From: Hysterangium stoloniferum
Lineage: Eukaryota; Basidiomycota; Agaricomycetes; Hysterangiales; Hysterangiaceae
DNA length: 64,000 bases
Assembly: GCA_015178975.1 (NCBI GenBank)
Contig: WHVD01000234.1
Span: forward strand, 39,452-103,451
Reading direction: 5' to 3'
Positions within the stretch are counted from its first letter, which is position 1, and each line of letters opens with the position of its first letter. A model generated the notes under the pieces. It saw nothing but the letters and a program-made list of their open reading frames with translations, ran no database searches and was not told where the DNA came from. The position numbers and the translations under genes are program-made. Below are positions 10,944 through 21,962 of the stretch, one piece after another.

Positions 10944-11598
10944 GAAGTACTTGTACCAATCAATGTGTCAGTCAGTGAATCACTTCTGCCATGATACGGT
11001 TAGTGATAGGTTGGGCATACATGGATTAAATCAGGCATCAGCCCATGGTTAAAGTACAATCGGTAACCTTTTTTTTCTTTCATTTTGACATCAGTGGAAT
11101 GACAATAATTCTGAATTATTCATAGAAAAAACTAAGAGTATTTATCTTTATTGTTTTAGATGTAATGAAACCATATCGGCCGATACCCTACACAACCTCT
11201 ATTTGGCCAAAGACACAGAAAGACCAGACGGTTGAGAAACGAAGGATCGATTTGGGTCGTGTGTGATCGGTATCGCCTGTTTTAAGCATCGGAAGGATGC
11301 TTCTTAATGGCACTTAATCATGGGTGCCTGGGGACCCATGATAGGGAAATGCTCAGGGTCGGTCATGGGAGGCCGTGAGCTGTGGTACATGACTCGTGTA
11401 TGAATGATATTTGAGCCGATTTTTGGACGTGTCGGGGATCAAATCCTGTATTTACCCCTGCTTTTTGAATTGTGGTTTTAATATGGAAACATCATGTCTA
11501 CTTTTAGCTTGGCTTCGAAACAGCTGAAATACATGGCTCAAGTATAATGACGAGAAACATGTATTGGTGTTTATATCTGGGAGGCCGAGTAAATTCGT
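10880..11598 (-). repeat. Repeat H, inverted relative to other modules
   Basis: About 700 bp, reverse complement of 39460-40230. Landmarks on its own sense strand are GGGGTAAATACAGGATTTGATC, the hairpin CATGGGTCCC..ACCCATG, a CAACCGTCTGGTCTTTC block and GGTATCGGCCGATATGG, ending CATTGATTGGTACAAGTA. In modules at 39311 and 63290 it runs in the plus direction between OF3 and OF4; here it is inverted in place. Non-coding. Nature unknown; a TPase-less DNA element or SINE-like element would fit. Confidence 0.6.
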
Positions 11599-12523
11599 TG
11601 ACTACCTCATTCCCACCTCCTCCGCCATACTCACATTACTCCCACAGCACCGATGTCCACACTGCCCTGCAAAGATTCTTATCAGTCATCCTTCACCACT
11701 ATGTCTCAGATACCCAGTTCAAGGTGTTGGATATACTGACCACTATGTCTATATTACTTGGCTACCAGCTCCTGGATTTCAAGTCCCTTCTTGGCTGCCG
11801 TCACAGGATTCTAGCTATTCACACACCTCAAGTTGAACCTGGAGCAGGCTGCGGGATTATTCAGTTGGCTTCACATGAGTGACATGAAACGCTCCTTGTA
11901 TTCAGTTTGTTACAGTGATGTGTGAGTGGCGGTGGCTCTTATTTGTTGCCTGCTATATTGTCACTTACCGGTTGCACTCCTGCTAGACTGCATCCATTCT
12001 CAAAAGACAGCCTTGCGACGGTGTTGATGAGCAAGCGATTCGGCGGCAGACCCAGCTGCATCGCACACTTGCCATACGCACTGCATGTACACATTGAGGA
12101 GATGATCTGTCGTGAGCTCAGGCAATGGTGAGTGTTATGTGCAGCAATGAATAGTTATATACTTGACAATGATTTTCTAGACATGCTGCGGTGATCGCGG
12201 TGCGTGTATTGCCTTGATACACATCGCTCTGGTATTCACGCTGCTCGGTGCCATCGTGTACTTCGCACACTCTCGTCTTCAAAATGCGCACGTTGAGGAT
12301 GCCTACACGGCTGATCAGGCATTGGATGTGAATGACGGGAACGTCAATGGCGCCGATGCGGCTGATTATGAACCCACCGCGGATGACAGGGAACGTCAAG
12401 AGCACCGACATGGCTGATTATGCACCCGCTGCTTATGACGGGAACGTCGAGGGTGACGACGTGGCTGATCACGCACCCACTGTGGATGATGGTAGTGTCG
12501 AGGTCACCGATGCAGATCCGTAA
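11599..12523 (+). pseudogene. OF4 orphan gene family copy, 5' truncated
   Basis: Exon with SVILHHYVSDTQFKVLDILT (about 11680-11745) and LGYQLLDF. The next exon (about 11919-12128) reads LATVLMSKRFGGRP..LHVHIEEMICRELRQ. An intron (about 12128-12180, GTGAGT..TTCTAG) follows, then an exon with a membrane segment (LIHIALVFTLLGAIVYFAHSRLQ, about 12214-12290). The tail has three to four imperfect repeats of ADxxPTxDDGxVEGxD and ends DADP-stop at 12523. A one-base deletion near 12200, compared with the copy at 45416-46788, breaks the frame. The first exon is replaced by inverted repeat H. The protein would be a small membrane protein with a repetitive acidic tail; function unknown. Confidence 0.55.
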
Positions 12524-12540
12524 CATCGAGGGCATCAACG

Positions 12541-13125
12541 CCACTCCCCAGGATTCCCATCTGCCCGTCTGAAATTGGACAACATGATCTAGCAAGGGTG
12601 CAGCCTATAAGCTGAAGCCAAGTCCTACCGGATATCCCACAGGTTTCTCCGGAGACCCGCCCTGTACGTATCCTAACAATAACATACCAAATCCAGTAAT
12701 GATGAAACAAAACTAGCAAAACATGAAATGGGATAAGCAAACACCAAATTTGGTGTTAGGAGCAGGACAGAATGGAGCAGAGTCCGAATCATGACAAATC
12801 ATAAACCATAACGGGAAATGGAGTGGGAGTGGAGTCCGAATTGTGACAGGTTATTTGACTAAAATGGGAACGGGGCTCAGTTAGAGGGATGACGGGTTTT
12901 CCAAGTGGGGTCTAGTGACTGATGCATGGGACGAGGTCGGACATAGGCAGGGACGGAGTCTGGTGGGTATTCCAATGACTGATACACGACGTAATGAAGT
13001 TGACTGTGGACAAGTCTGATGTACGGGGCCCGGCGGGAATTCCAGTAAACTGACAATTGGTGTGCATAGGGCGTGGGTGTGTATAAGTTGGTGCCCAGAG
13101 TCCAGCAGGAATTTTGGTCATAACA
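12541..13125. repeat. Gypsy-2 LTR, internally inverted remnant
   Basis: 12541-12678 is the reverse complement of the first ~140 bp of the Gypsy-2 LTR at 24611 (it ends GTATCCTAACA, the inverse of TGTTAGGATAC). 12683-13125 matches the same LTR in direct orientation from about its position 440 to its end GGTCATAACA. The two parts abut at about 12680, so an LTR was inverted and partly deleted, or two LTR pieces joined head to head. Confidence 0.6.
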
Positions 13126-15535
13126 ATTTGTGTCAATTGCACTACTTATTCCTTCTCTTATTTTTCCAGATCTTGTCATTCCTTGTGGGTAGTCCAGAAC
13201 TTCTGAGACCAAATGTTATCTGTTATCCTTTTTTTTCTCTTGTTGTTCTGTAGATTTGGGGGAAATCAATGAGGAGGCATATAAATAGTAAATCTTGGTC
13301 TCTGTTCTGGCAATATTGCTTCTTTGGTTTATTCATATTCTTCAACTTTCCTTCATTTCTATAAAGAATAGGAGTTCCTGGTGAAACCACATACTCATGA
13401 AACACACCATCCTGAAAAAATGTCCACATGTGTTTTGGTAGTTTTGATGCATATACCATCACTCAGACTCCTTCAGTAATCATACAGATTCCCCTTTCAG
13501 CAATACCTTTCTGTTCTTGAATATAGGGAATGCTCATAAATAGCATTATTCCTTTAGACCTGAAGTAACTCATTAATTCCAAATTAACAAACTTGGTTCC
13601 ATTGTCTGCCATGACACTCCAAACATTATTGATATGCAGTGTCTCTAGCTGGGTTATATTGTTGTAAATTCTGGAAAGACTTCAAGCTTGTTATTCAATG
13701 AATTGACCCAGACCACTTGTGTGTAATTGTTGATGATAATGATAAAATATCTTTTCCCTTCCAAACCGCACCCACCCATAGTTTCCATAGATCCTGCAAG
13801 GTCCACATGAAGTATTTCCCTGATGTGGCTGGCTCGCATTCTCCCTGTCTTGAATGGGTGTGTTTATGTTGCTTCCCTTTAATACACTCTAAACAGTCAG
13901 CAAATTGAATCTTCATCAAGATCCATTTCCTTTGTGAACTGAAATGCAAGTTATTGAGTAGTAGCTGCATGCAAATGGTCTAAGCACTGATGCCACCTCA
14001 TGATATTGCATACTGATTGAGCTGAAAATGCAATCAGAACTTCTTCAAGTTGTTTTTCCAATTCTTCATCCAAAAAGATAGAATAGCTGCAAGTAATGTC
14101 ATAGGTGGAAACTGTATGTATATTAAAGGGATAGACATTTCCCCTTTTAAAAGTTTTGATCATACAATAGTACAACCTTGAGGTCTGTTACGACCGTGTC
14201 GCAACCCTATCGGTCCCGAGGTTATCGCCACTTGTCAACGTTTCAAGTCATCCTCTCGGAAACCATCGGCCCCGAAGCTGATGAATGTTTTCGCGAAGAT
14301 CAAACTCCGTTTACGCCCACGTCAAAATAACTCGTATTGTCTGGTCAAACTTTGATACATCCCCTTTATTATGTTGATCCGTCCAATCTTATGTTTTGCA
14401 TATGTCTATCTATATTTGTAGTCCTTGAACTATTTCCTTTTATTGTAATCCTGCTCTCAGTTATCATCGGCCTCCGAACTAATCATAAACTTCCCGTTCC
14501 TAGTCAAGCTTATTGTTAATACCGTGTTCCACCCTTCTCCCCATTAGTATTTTCCAGACACCTGTTACTTGTATATGAACCCGCTATAGTTGTAGTCACT
14601 AGGAAATCAGAATATCAACTCAGAATACCTTCATACGCCTGTATCAGTCTCATACTAAGAATCCCCCCATCCGCCTTCACGTGCGCTCGCCCACTCCCGG
14701 CCCCGACCCCTTGGCCCGACGCTCGACTTGTCCTTCGATTCCGATCGGTATCATGCCGAAAGGTACTCATTAGGATTAGTCTTCGCCCGCCTGAAATTTA
14801 AGGACATCCTACAGATATTTGCGAGGGTGCAGCACATAAGCTGAAGCCAAGTCCTTCCGATCGGTCCCTGTCGGCCACCGACATTAGTCAGTTTTCAGTT
14901 CTTAACAAGGTCTAAGACTGTAGATCCATTTGTTAGATTTTGTGGGTTTGTAATACACTTGACTTGGTTTGGATATAAAGAACATGTTGCAAACATATGA
15001 AGTGTATAGTACAACTACCTAGTTTTAAGTACCTACTACCAGTAATACTATACCCAGTTACCCATCAATCACATGCTACATTGTTTGCAAACCCAAAAAA
15101 TCTAATACCATTCTTGTCCCAAAATGAAACTATAACCATCTTTGAACAATTGTGTTGAATTAAGAAGTTGTACTTTAATTTCTGGAGTCCATTCTACATT
15201 CAACAGTTGCCAAAATTCAGGGCAATAATCAGCTACCTTGAATTTCAAGGTCCCAATGTCCTTGGCTTGAATATATGCTCAATTAGCCTCCAAATGTTTC
15301 TCATCAGAGTATACATATGCCTTAAAACCATCCAAATATTGTATATTCAGCACATACTGCCCAGAACTGCTGAATCCAGAAAATAATGTTGCTGGGAGCC
15401 ATCTTTTCTCAGAAAATATGTAGATTCAATGACTGTAAACATGCCGTACTTATTGTGGGGACCTGAATGCATCTCTGCATCTCCTTGGGTCATCCATCAG
15501 GAAAGTGGGAAGATCAGTAAGTATGCCATCTATAT
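13126..15535 (-). pseudogene. Copia element remnant (GAG-pre-integrase, integrase), split by a solo LTR
   Basis: Minus-strand Copia pol. 14175-13951 holds the GAG-pre-integrase end (MRWHQCLDHLHAAT). 13970-13654 holds the zinc-binding C..C part (CLECIKGKQHKH) and the integrase core start (ILHVDLAGSMETMGGCG..KRYFIIIINNYTQVVWV). 13462-13223 holds integrase C-terminal sequence (FHEYVVSPGTPILYRN). The part 14908-15500 continues the element upstream after the LTR, but I cannot assign domains there. The DNA is strongly CpG-poor. Different from the Copia family that accompanies OF1 as far as overlapping parts show. Confidence 0.65.
14186..14907 (+). mobile_element. Solo LTR, Gypsy-like family LTR-1, copy 1
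   Basis: 722 bp, starting TGTTACGACCG and ending CAGTTCTTAACA, flanked on both sides by the identical 5-bp duplication AGGTC (14181-14185 and 14908-14912). It lies within the Copia remnant and therefore inserted later. About 85-95% similar by eye to 23845-24564 and 28981-29718. The sense strand is inferred as plus from the motif ATAAGCTGAAGCCAAGTCC near the 3' end, which Gypsy-2 LTRs share on their sense strand. Confidence 0.9.
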
Positions 15536-16065
15536 TATCAAGAGCCAGAGCTAGCTAGCTCGGCTAGACACGGCTAGACACACTACTTTCATGAGATCCC
15601 TATTTACTAGTTGGTATACAAGCTTACTATAGATCTAGGCAGGCTAGGGAGTCTACATAATGGGTGTAGACATTCCCAAATCCCTGATGTCATTTACCAT
15701 AATTACTACCCTCGGTTTGCCTTCAATGCCCAACATACTTTAGCGATAGGCTCTTTTCTTTCAAAGCTCCCAAGCCTCTTCAATTTATAGCTCCTCCGGG
15801 TTAGGGGCTCCCAAATCTGCGTGTAGCGGGCAGGTAAGTTCCCCGGTGACAAGTTTCCCTTGATTTAATGATTCGAGTACGGTTCATACTTGCATGCTAT
15901 GTGAAATTTGTTTTTTTTCAGCTTGGGGAAGCCTTTATGAGCACTCCCAGTACTAATTTAATAATCTTTAATTTTCTCGAGAGTGATCATAATGAATATA
16001 CAAATTGAACTGGTAAACTAAAACCCGGGGTCAGTTATACATAGGACCGGGGCCCATGCTTTCTG
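15536..16065. repeat. Repeat J (inverted counterpart at 53010-53400)
   Basis: Non-coding. 15670-16060 is similar to the reverse complement of 53010-53400 (shared ATTTACTACCCTCGG, GGGGCTCCC.AATCTGCG, AATCTTTAATTTTCTCGA and ATACAAATTGAACTGG). A short GGCTAGACAC duplication lies at about 15570-15590. Nature unknown. Confidence 0.45.
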
Positions 16066-16425
16066 CTTCCTTTTTCTCCTCCTCTGGGCTTTTCGCGGAT
16101 ATCTGCCACCATGACAGTGAGATGGAAACCTTTCCTGACCCTCTTCCTGTGGAAATGTTAGGAAGATTAGGAAAATGAATGTATCCTATGAGTTTGTGCA
16201 TATGACTGTGTCGGCGCTGTTGGACGTGTTGGACTTTGAGAGATCACCGTAGGATGATTTAAGTTGACGGTAAGAGGATGACTTTCAGTCAGTCGACGTA
16301 AGGACTGAGGAAGACGTCTTCAGAAGAATCACGACAGTCTTGTTCGGCCGCCATGGTGCAGTGTTTAGCAAGGCTTAGGCTTTGGGAACAGCCTCAACTC
16401 GACGACATACCACGTCGAATGTGAT
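16066..16425 (-). pseudogene. OF2 copy, degraded
   Basis: Minus strand. It contains the second-module start (the inverse of GCAGATATCC..CCCAGAGGAGGAG, about 16065-16110) and the first-module part with the inverse of CATGTCCAAGAGCGCCGAC (about 16200-16230). The N-terminal region is at about 16330-16390 (inverse of AAGCCTTGCTAAACACTGCACCATGG). It is uninterrupted around 16235-16310, the spot where the related copy at 23758-28475 carries two retroelement insertions, so it serves as the empty site. Confidence 0.5.
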
Positions 16426-16673
16426 GCGAGATAATATTTTCCCAACTATAGAAAGAAATGCAAAAGGCTAGTCAAATTCAATAGAGTGAATTCAACGCGT
16501 CAACAAAAACGCAAATCCTAAGTGTTTTTTTAGAGAACAAGTGCAAGAAGGCAAGACTTGAAGTTATAGGAGTAGCAATCTCTTTCTTAAATCATCCTTC
16601 GGATATCATACTTTGCGTTACTCTTCGAAGAATATTAAGCTGGGTCGAACATCGTTTAGGTAATTAGTACACG
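16426..16673. other. OF1-OF2 spacer
   Basis: Similar to 49301-49500 and 52400-52580 in the other modules (AAGTATGATATCCGAAGG-type block near the 3' end of OF1, CTTGTTCTCT-like block). No gene. Confidence 0.4.
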
Positions 16674-18600
16674 TTAGTCTAATGGAACAATTTGGTCACA
16701 CCTCCGTCCGTGCATCTCCAAGATGGATAAGTAGTTGGTGTTGGAACTTGCCGAGACCCCCACAAATGGAGTCGCGAGCAGACAGAGGAGCGTATGTATT
16801 TCGTGCATCAAAAAGCTCAAGCTCGTCTCCAAACTCTCCTCATCAGGCATATAGACAATCCTAGAGAAGTCCAGGAAGTCGTGGAGAGCAGGGATTGGGC
16901 TATTGGCTCGCACTGACGTGCACGCAATTTCGGGTTCTGGAGATTGTGCAATTAACGAAGCTGAGCCCCTTATTAGCATCGAGGCGCAACCAAACAATGA
17001 AGGGGTTGGTTTTGGGTTCTGAATTAGCGTTCTCATGGCCGAAACATTTTGAGCCGACAGGTTCGCGATGGTGTAACTGTGGACTCACTGCAGCATTTTA
17101 ACTCCGATGGAAACAATGTCATTAATTCGATCCATATTTTCTACCGTCAATGCGACGTCCTCAAACAATGCATGGAGTCTATCAACAATCCATACATAAT
17201 CGATGTAGGGCAAAGGGGTGACACACGCAAATGAATCGATCTTGGTCTTTAAAACGTCAAGCGCGATATCTAATAGAGGTCCATAAATACTGCGGAGCCA
17301 AGGATCCTGAGTGAAACAGCAGGAGAAAATCGATATTTGCAGGTGAATCCGTTTCATGTGTCCAGGTTGGTTTCGATCGTATCTGCCTATTTCTCATTTC
17401 GGTCATTCTCCAAAAAGAGCAACGGTAAAACTTACGAAGTCATCCAAAATTTGAAATAGTTTTGAATGACATTGAGGTCCTCATGTGACAGGCCCCGTGC
17501 ATCATGCACCTCCTCAATAATGGTGGTGAAACAACCAGTAACAATAGAATAATCTAAAGTGCTGAGGGTGGCAGCTGATGGGCTACAGAGATATTCCCCA
17601 AGGTGTGATATGAATTTCGAGGCGACAGCATAACTGTCACCAGGAAGTCGCGACCCTACCAGGGCAGTGAAGAGGAAAGGAACCATTTTAGCTGGTGCAT
17701 CCTCAATATACGCCAAGAAATCGATTACATGCGCCATCTCTACTATGACTCTGCCGATCTTCGCCTCTTCACTAGTACCAAACCGGGAGATACAGGCGCC
17801 ATATGTCCTCGTGAGAAGCCAACTCGCTAGGTATCGTATTTTACACGGGTAAGTAGGTCTTCATTAAAGTCATTTCAGCATGCAATGAATGGGCTTCATC
17901 AGAAGTGAACATGCCTCAAGAGATCCACCCCCTCTTTAACTATTATGCTCAATTGCAGCACAGTCAGCTGTTTGTTAAGTAGTCTACTCGCGGTCATTTC
18001 CTCGCGCGTGTACATGAGCGTTTGGGCAATTCTTTGGTACTCCTCCACACGTCGCGTGTATACCAAGCACTTTCCAACCAAAATGGATACCTTGGTAGCG
18101 TACAGCAGCTTCGTGCCGATCCGCTCTAATGCCAGACCACAAAAGTAACCGGGGCCGACTTCGACTTCCGTTGAATTACGAATAACGGGTTCCACCCACC
18201 CATTCATGGCGTCTCTCTCAGTTGCGGATATTCCTTTCTCAATTCCTGATGAAGCCAGCAAGCTTTGTGGCGGTTCTAGGCAAGTTGCCAAACCACGGCA
18301 CTAAACGAAAAAAAAGTCCAACACATGAGAGTCAATTCTCGAAACAAAAGATTAACATACCAGTTGGTGAACCCATGAATCAAGTGCATCCTTGGTGATC
18401 GATACATGCTCGTTACGACCTGGTCTGTGGTAACAGAGGCCGTGACCCTCTACATTACACGCCCATTGTCTCTGGAGTATGCGCTGAAAATGACTTTCGA
18501 GGACTTCGATCCTTTGACATTCAAAAGAAGCAGGTGACATCAAGGGGGGTAGCTCTTCGACATCGACAGAGTGACAGGGCACTATTTCGTGGTCAGACAT
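16674..18600 (-). CDS. OF1 copy, best preserved; five exons, unknown function
   Basis: Exon 1 is 18600-18361 (80 codons, MSDHEIVPCHS.., motif WACN..HGLCYHRPG). Intron 1 is 18360-18301 (GTATGT..TTTAG). Exon 2 is 18300-17899 and ends HVHF then TGA. Exon 3 spans about 17866-17436 (open, YPCKIRYLASWLL..GTSEEAKIGRVIV..HLGEYLCSPSAATL..NYFKFWMTS). Intron 3 is 17435-17383 (GTAAGT..GCAG). Exon 4 is 17382-17089. Intron 4 is 17088-17032 (GTGAGT..GAG). Exon 5 is 17031-16674, ending DQIVPLD. All exons are open with consistent phases except the exon 2/3 junction. There the spliced codon is TGA, as in most copies, so either exons 1-2 (213 residues) and 3-5 are two proteins or this copy is broken. The protein looks helical and soluble. 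No known domain recognised. Confidence 0.55.
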
Positions 18601-18930
18601 GGGGAACGTGAGATATAAAATTGGGGATGTCTCAAAAATGGCCAAGAGAACCGTTCACAACGTTCGTCAGGCTTCTTCCATTTATTTTTCCCACACCTTT
18701 TAATGTAGTTCAATTTTCCAATTAACAACATACGAGAGTCATAAATATTATATGATGGCGTTATGAGAACTGTACATGCAGAACACAATATATTAATGAC
18801 CTGGGGCTCGGACTTTCATCCTGGTGTTCTTGTAGTATATCTGAGTAATTATTGACCAATCACAGCACGAGGTGGGAGCCTGGTGGCTTATGATCGAGCC
18901 AGATGAAAAATAGTGATTTCGCCAGCTTCC
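18601..18930 (-). repeat. OF1 leader and LTR-C remnant
   Basis: 18601-18790 is the leader of the OF1 copy above (inverse of GAACGG..TTGTGAACGG and CCAATTAACAACATACGAG). 18810-18910 matches the end of the LTR-C variant (AGCCTGGTGGCTTATGAT, AATTTCGCCAGCTTCC-like). This again places an LTR-C piece upstream of OF1. Confidence 0.45.
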
Positions 18931-19100
18931 CTTTCTGTGTCGGAAAAATCCGAAAACCTTAATCATGCCGTGCTGAGATTTGGTCGCAAGCCCTTGACCA
19001 ATCCTGAGCAGGCATTCAGCACGATCCTGGCCAGGCTTGGACAGGTCACGTCAGCTGCCTATAAACACGTTCGTGGTATCAACCGTTCCACTGGGCGTAT
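18931..19100 (+). repeat. Spacer F-like fragment
   Basis: The start GTGTCGGAAAAATCCGAAAACC..AATCATGCC is shared with spacer F (compare 41232, 52747 and 58616). The rest, GGCCAGGCTTGGACAGGTCACG, diverges. Non-coding. Confidence 0.35.
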
Positions 19101-19263
19101 TGATAACATAATAAATATTAGTGAATGTTCCTGTTGAATTGGAAATACAATATCTAGTGACTAAAGCACAAGGTTAATTAACCCTGCTACATAAAGAGGC
19201 ATCAGTTGATTGTGACATGTAGAATATAATTAGTCTATCTCCCCTCAGCAATACTACCAAATA

Positions 19264-19336
19264 ACGTCAGTAGCTCGGTGGTTGAAGCACTGGCATATAT
19301 AGCCAACGTCCTTGGTTCAATCCCAAGCTGGGTCAA
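19264..19336 (+). tRNA. tRNA-like sequence (pseudo-tRNA or SINE head)
   Basis: A perfect T-arm is present: stem CTTGG (19311-19315), loop TTCAATC, stem CCAAG (19323-19327), matching a B box GGTTCAATCC. An A-box-like TAGCTCGGTGG lies at 19271-19281, at normal spacing. The anticodon arm TGGC-ATATATA-GCCA pairs over four base pairs. The D-stem and acceptor stem pair poorly (about 3-4 of 7 acceptor pairs), so a working tRNA is unlikely. A degenerate tRNA or the head of a tRNA-derived SINE is more likely. No second copy in the window. Confidence 0.4.
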
Positions 19337-19404
19337 TACTTCTCTATACTGTCAATAGTTCCCGATGACTCCATCACATTAATGAGTTAGCCACTCACCA
19401 ATGC

Positions 19405-19670
19405 TATGACAAAAACCGGTAACGTTCATTCCCCGAGTGCGGCAACACTATTAGATCGCATGTCAGACTGGACCACCGCTTACATTATTTTTCCTTTTAT
19501 CGTACGAGCGCATTTTTCACCCACACGCGTATATATATATACATGCGAAACTATGGAGTACAACCTCAGTCGTTTCCCTACAGCCTCATTAGGCAGCGAC
19601 TGAGTCTTGGGCATTCGCTGCCTTTTTCTGTTCTAGCTCAGTCCAAACTCTGTCATGCTATGTAATGGGG
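19405..19670 (+). pseudogene. OF3 3' fragment
   Basis: Plus-strand counterpart of the OF3 3' part seen on the minus strand at 10370-10580. Shared blocks are AAAACCGG.AACG.TCAT.CCC, GTATATATATACATGCGA, CAACCTCAGTCGTTTCCC and GACTGAGTCTTGGGCAT. No complete frame. Confidence 0.5.
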
Positions 19671-20739
19671 CCCGCAGTTCGATATCCCACATCCCGAAAT
19701 ATTAGTAATTAGTCAGAATTTATTTAGTATAAAAGCCCGCCGGTATCTTACATAAGTGGTGAACGAAGTTCGCGAACTTATAGATTATATTCTCTTTTGA
19801 CTACAGGTGAGTTAATTATTACATCTTATTTACCTTCAAGCAGAAAACGTGGTAGATTAAATATTTCTTGAAAACGGGAATTCAACGAGCCACTTACAAA
19901 GCTTAGTAATGCAAACTACGTCCAAGAGGGTGAGGTATTACAATTATACTACAAGACCTTTCTCAATACCTGCTTCGTTTAGCACACATGACCATCAACA
20001 AAAAACTCACCTATTATTATTATAATAACAAATATATTATTGACAACCACCCCGCCGCTTCGTACTATCATCACTATTTCAAGCAGTATTGACTACTACG
20101 TTGTTAGATTAATAAAAGGATGCATTGTTTTACCCGCTGAATCATATATATCGATATTATATTGCCACCAATTAATTGACGTTGAGTTGGGACTGTGACG
20201 GCGCGATCAATTCTTTGCCTCCATCGCCCCAGTTATGCTATCGGCCCCAGGCCTGGGTTTGGGTTTCTCTTTCACCCCTTTCCTACTTTCAGACAACACC
20301 GCTTCTTCAGTAATGGAGCGATAACCCCTTAGGTGATACAACAGAGTGTGACGAGGTAGAACGTTCTTAGACATGTTTAGTTGAGAAGAACCGGGTCAAG
20401 TGAAGGGCAGGAAAATCACGTGTTCGAAAAACATTATGGGTGCGCGAGGAGTAGAAGGAACCAAAAGGCCAAGAAGAAATGCGGGGATTGATCTACTACT
20501 TACATTCACAGCACCTGCTTGGAATGAAAAAATGAAAAATAGATATAAAAGCCGAAGGCGACGGATATAAGAATAACTAACTCCTGAAGAGTATCGTAGA
20601 AGAACGCATAATTTCTCAGGTTGCCTTTCAACTCCGGACGTCAAGCTAGGGATATCCTCCGGCCAAACGATTGAGGTGTCAACTCAACTCAAGAACCTTA
20701 CTTCAAACCTTACTTCATCACCTTTCTCAACACTGCAGT
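19671..20739. other. Unique AT-rich stretch, no supported gene
   Basis: A TATAAAAG box at about 19729 with a palindromic TTCGCGAA some 50 nt downstream could mark a promoter or decayed LTR. A minus-strand frame of 82 codons (20644-20396) has a hydrophobic stretch (LYLFFIFSF) but no relatives in the window. AT-rich microsatellite-like sequence lies at about 20010-20040. Confidence 0.3.
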
Positions 20740-21700
20740 CATCATAAATCGCTTTTGATGTTGGTTGCTTGTGGGAGGGCTTAGAGGTAAGGCTGTTGTT
20801 GTTTTTAGTGTTTTAATTATATATGTTTTTACCCCACTACCACCCGTCGGGATACACGGCGCATTTTTTCGGTTCCTAGCAGGGAAGATAGGACAGAAAT
20901 CAATGACTCAGGGTGTCATTAGACCCCCCAAAAAAGTGCAGTGGTGAGTACAGCGGGAATTGGAGATGGGGATAACAGGTTGATTTGACGTTCTTGAACA
21001 GATTGTTCATGTTCTGTCTTTTTTCGTTATTCTTGACTTCAACTCTAACCAAAAGGCTATTCACGCGCTGTTTTATTTTAATGTAAAGAAGACAAAGTGA
21101 AGCGACGCGTTAGTCTACTCAATTAAGCCAACGATGAAAAAAAAGGCATCAATCGCTTCTACGCACCTCCTTATAGGCACTACCACCAAGCATAACGTCT
21201 TTCACGTAGAATTCATCTTCTCAACAGCTTTCACACCAATATTTTCTACGGTAACAGGCGCCCTCTTTCCACTCATCGAATCATTGATTGATCCACACCG
21301 GACTGTCATTGTGGCCTGCAGCGGGTGTTAGCCACCGGAATGAAAAGATACTTGGAATCCCATTGTCAATGGGATCACTGGTGGTCACACAAGTTGACAG
21401 GACCACGGTGTATAGTCTGGAACAGGACTGGATACAGGAAGTATAGCTACGGTGTCTGGAGAGAAGGGAAACATCCTGGGCTATATAAGTCATGGTAATG
21501 TGGCAATAGAACAAAAGAGGGAAACAAAGGAAACAAAGAACAAAGGGAACACATAACAAAGAGCGAACACATAATGGGAACAATGAGTGAAAGCGTAAGA
21601 CTGAGGCGCCAGGCTTACAATACTCTGGGTCCCGCTTTCAGTGTACAAGTAAATTCAAAACCTCAGGAAGGAAAAGTAGGCAGTGCAGCAGTGCAAAAAG
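20740..21700 (+). pseudogene. OF3 copy
   Basis: The 5' exon relic is at about 20840-20942 (GRKIGQKSMTQGVIRPPKK, compare GRKAMAQGSIRPPK at 43200). A likely intron follows (about 20943-20999, ending CTTGAACAG). Next comes LDFNSNQKAIHALF-like sequence and the core exon with KASIASTHLLIGTTTKHNVFH (21140-21205). A likely intron is in VEFIF..STAFTPIF, followed by VTGALFPLIESLIDPHRTVIV (21250-21320). Frames change between segments, so it is not intact. The stretch 21340-21700 is less well conserved. Unknown function. Confidence 0.5.
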
Positions 21701-21962
21701 AGACATTTGGTTGATTTCCAGTTTTTGTACAAGTGCTTTTGAGCTTTGGGTTTTTTTTTTTCTTTTTTGGCCGGGGTCGTAGGCAAAGATATTGTTTTGC
21801 CATCTTTAATTTCCTGTTAATAAAAAAAAGTGAAGAAGCAAAGCATTAGTCAACCCAATCAATGTCATGGTCAAACAGTGAAAAAAAAATGTCTAGCGAC
21901 TCGATGCACCTGCTTGCCGTCTTCCACTTTAACTTCATTTCCTTCCCATCCACATTCATTTA
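21701..21962. other. OF3 end and OF2 end fragment
   Basis: 21700-21820 resembles the end of OF3 at 47740-47830 (GGTTGATTTCCAGTTTTTGTAC, GGGGTCGTAG.CA). 21905-21962 matches the OF2 3' end in reverse (TCTTCCACTTTAAC.TCATTTCCTTCCCATCC). No intact gene. Confidence 0.35.
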
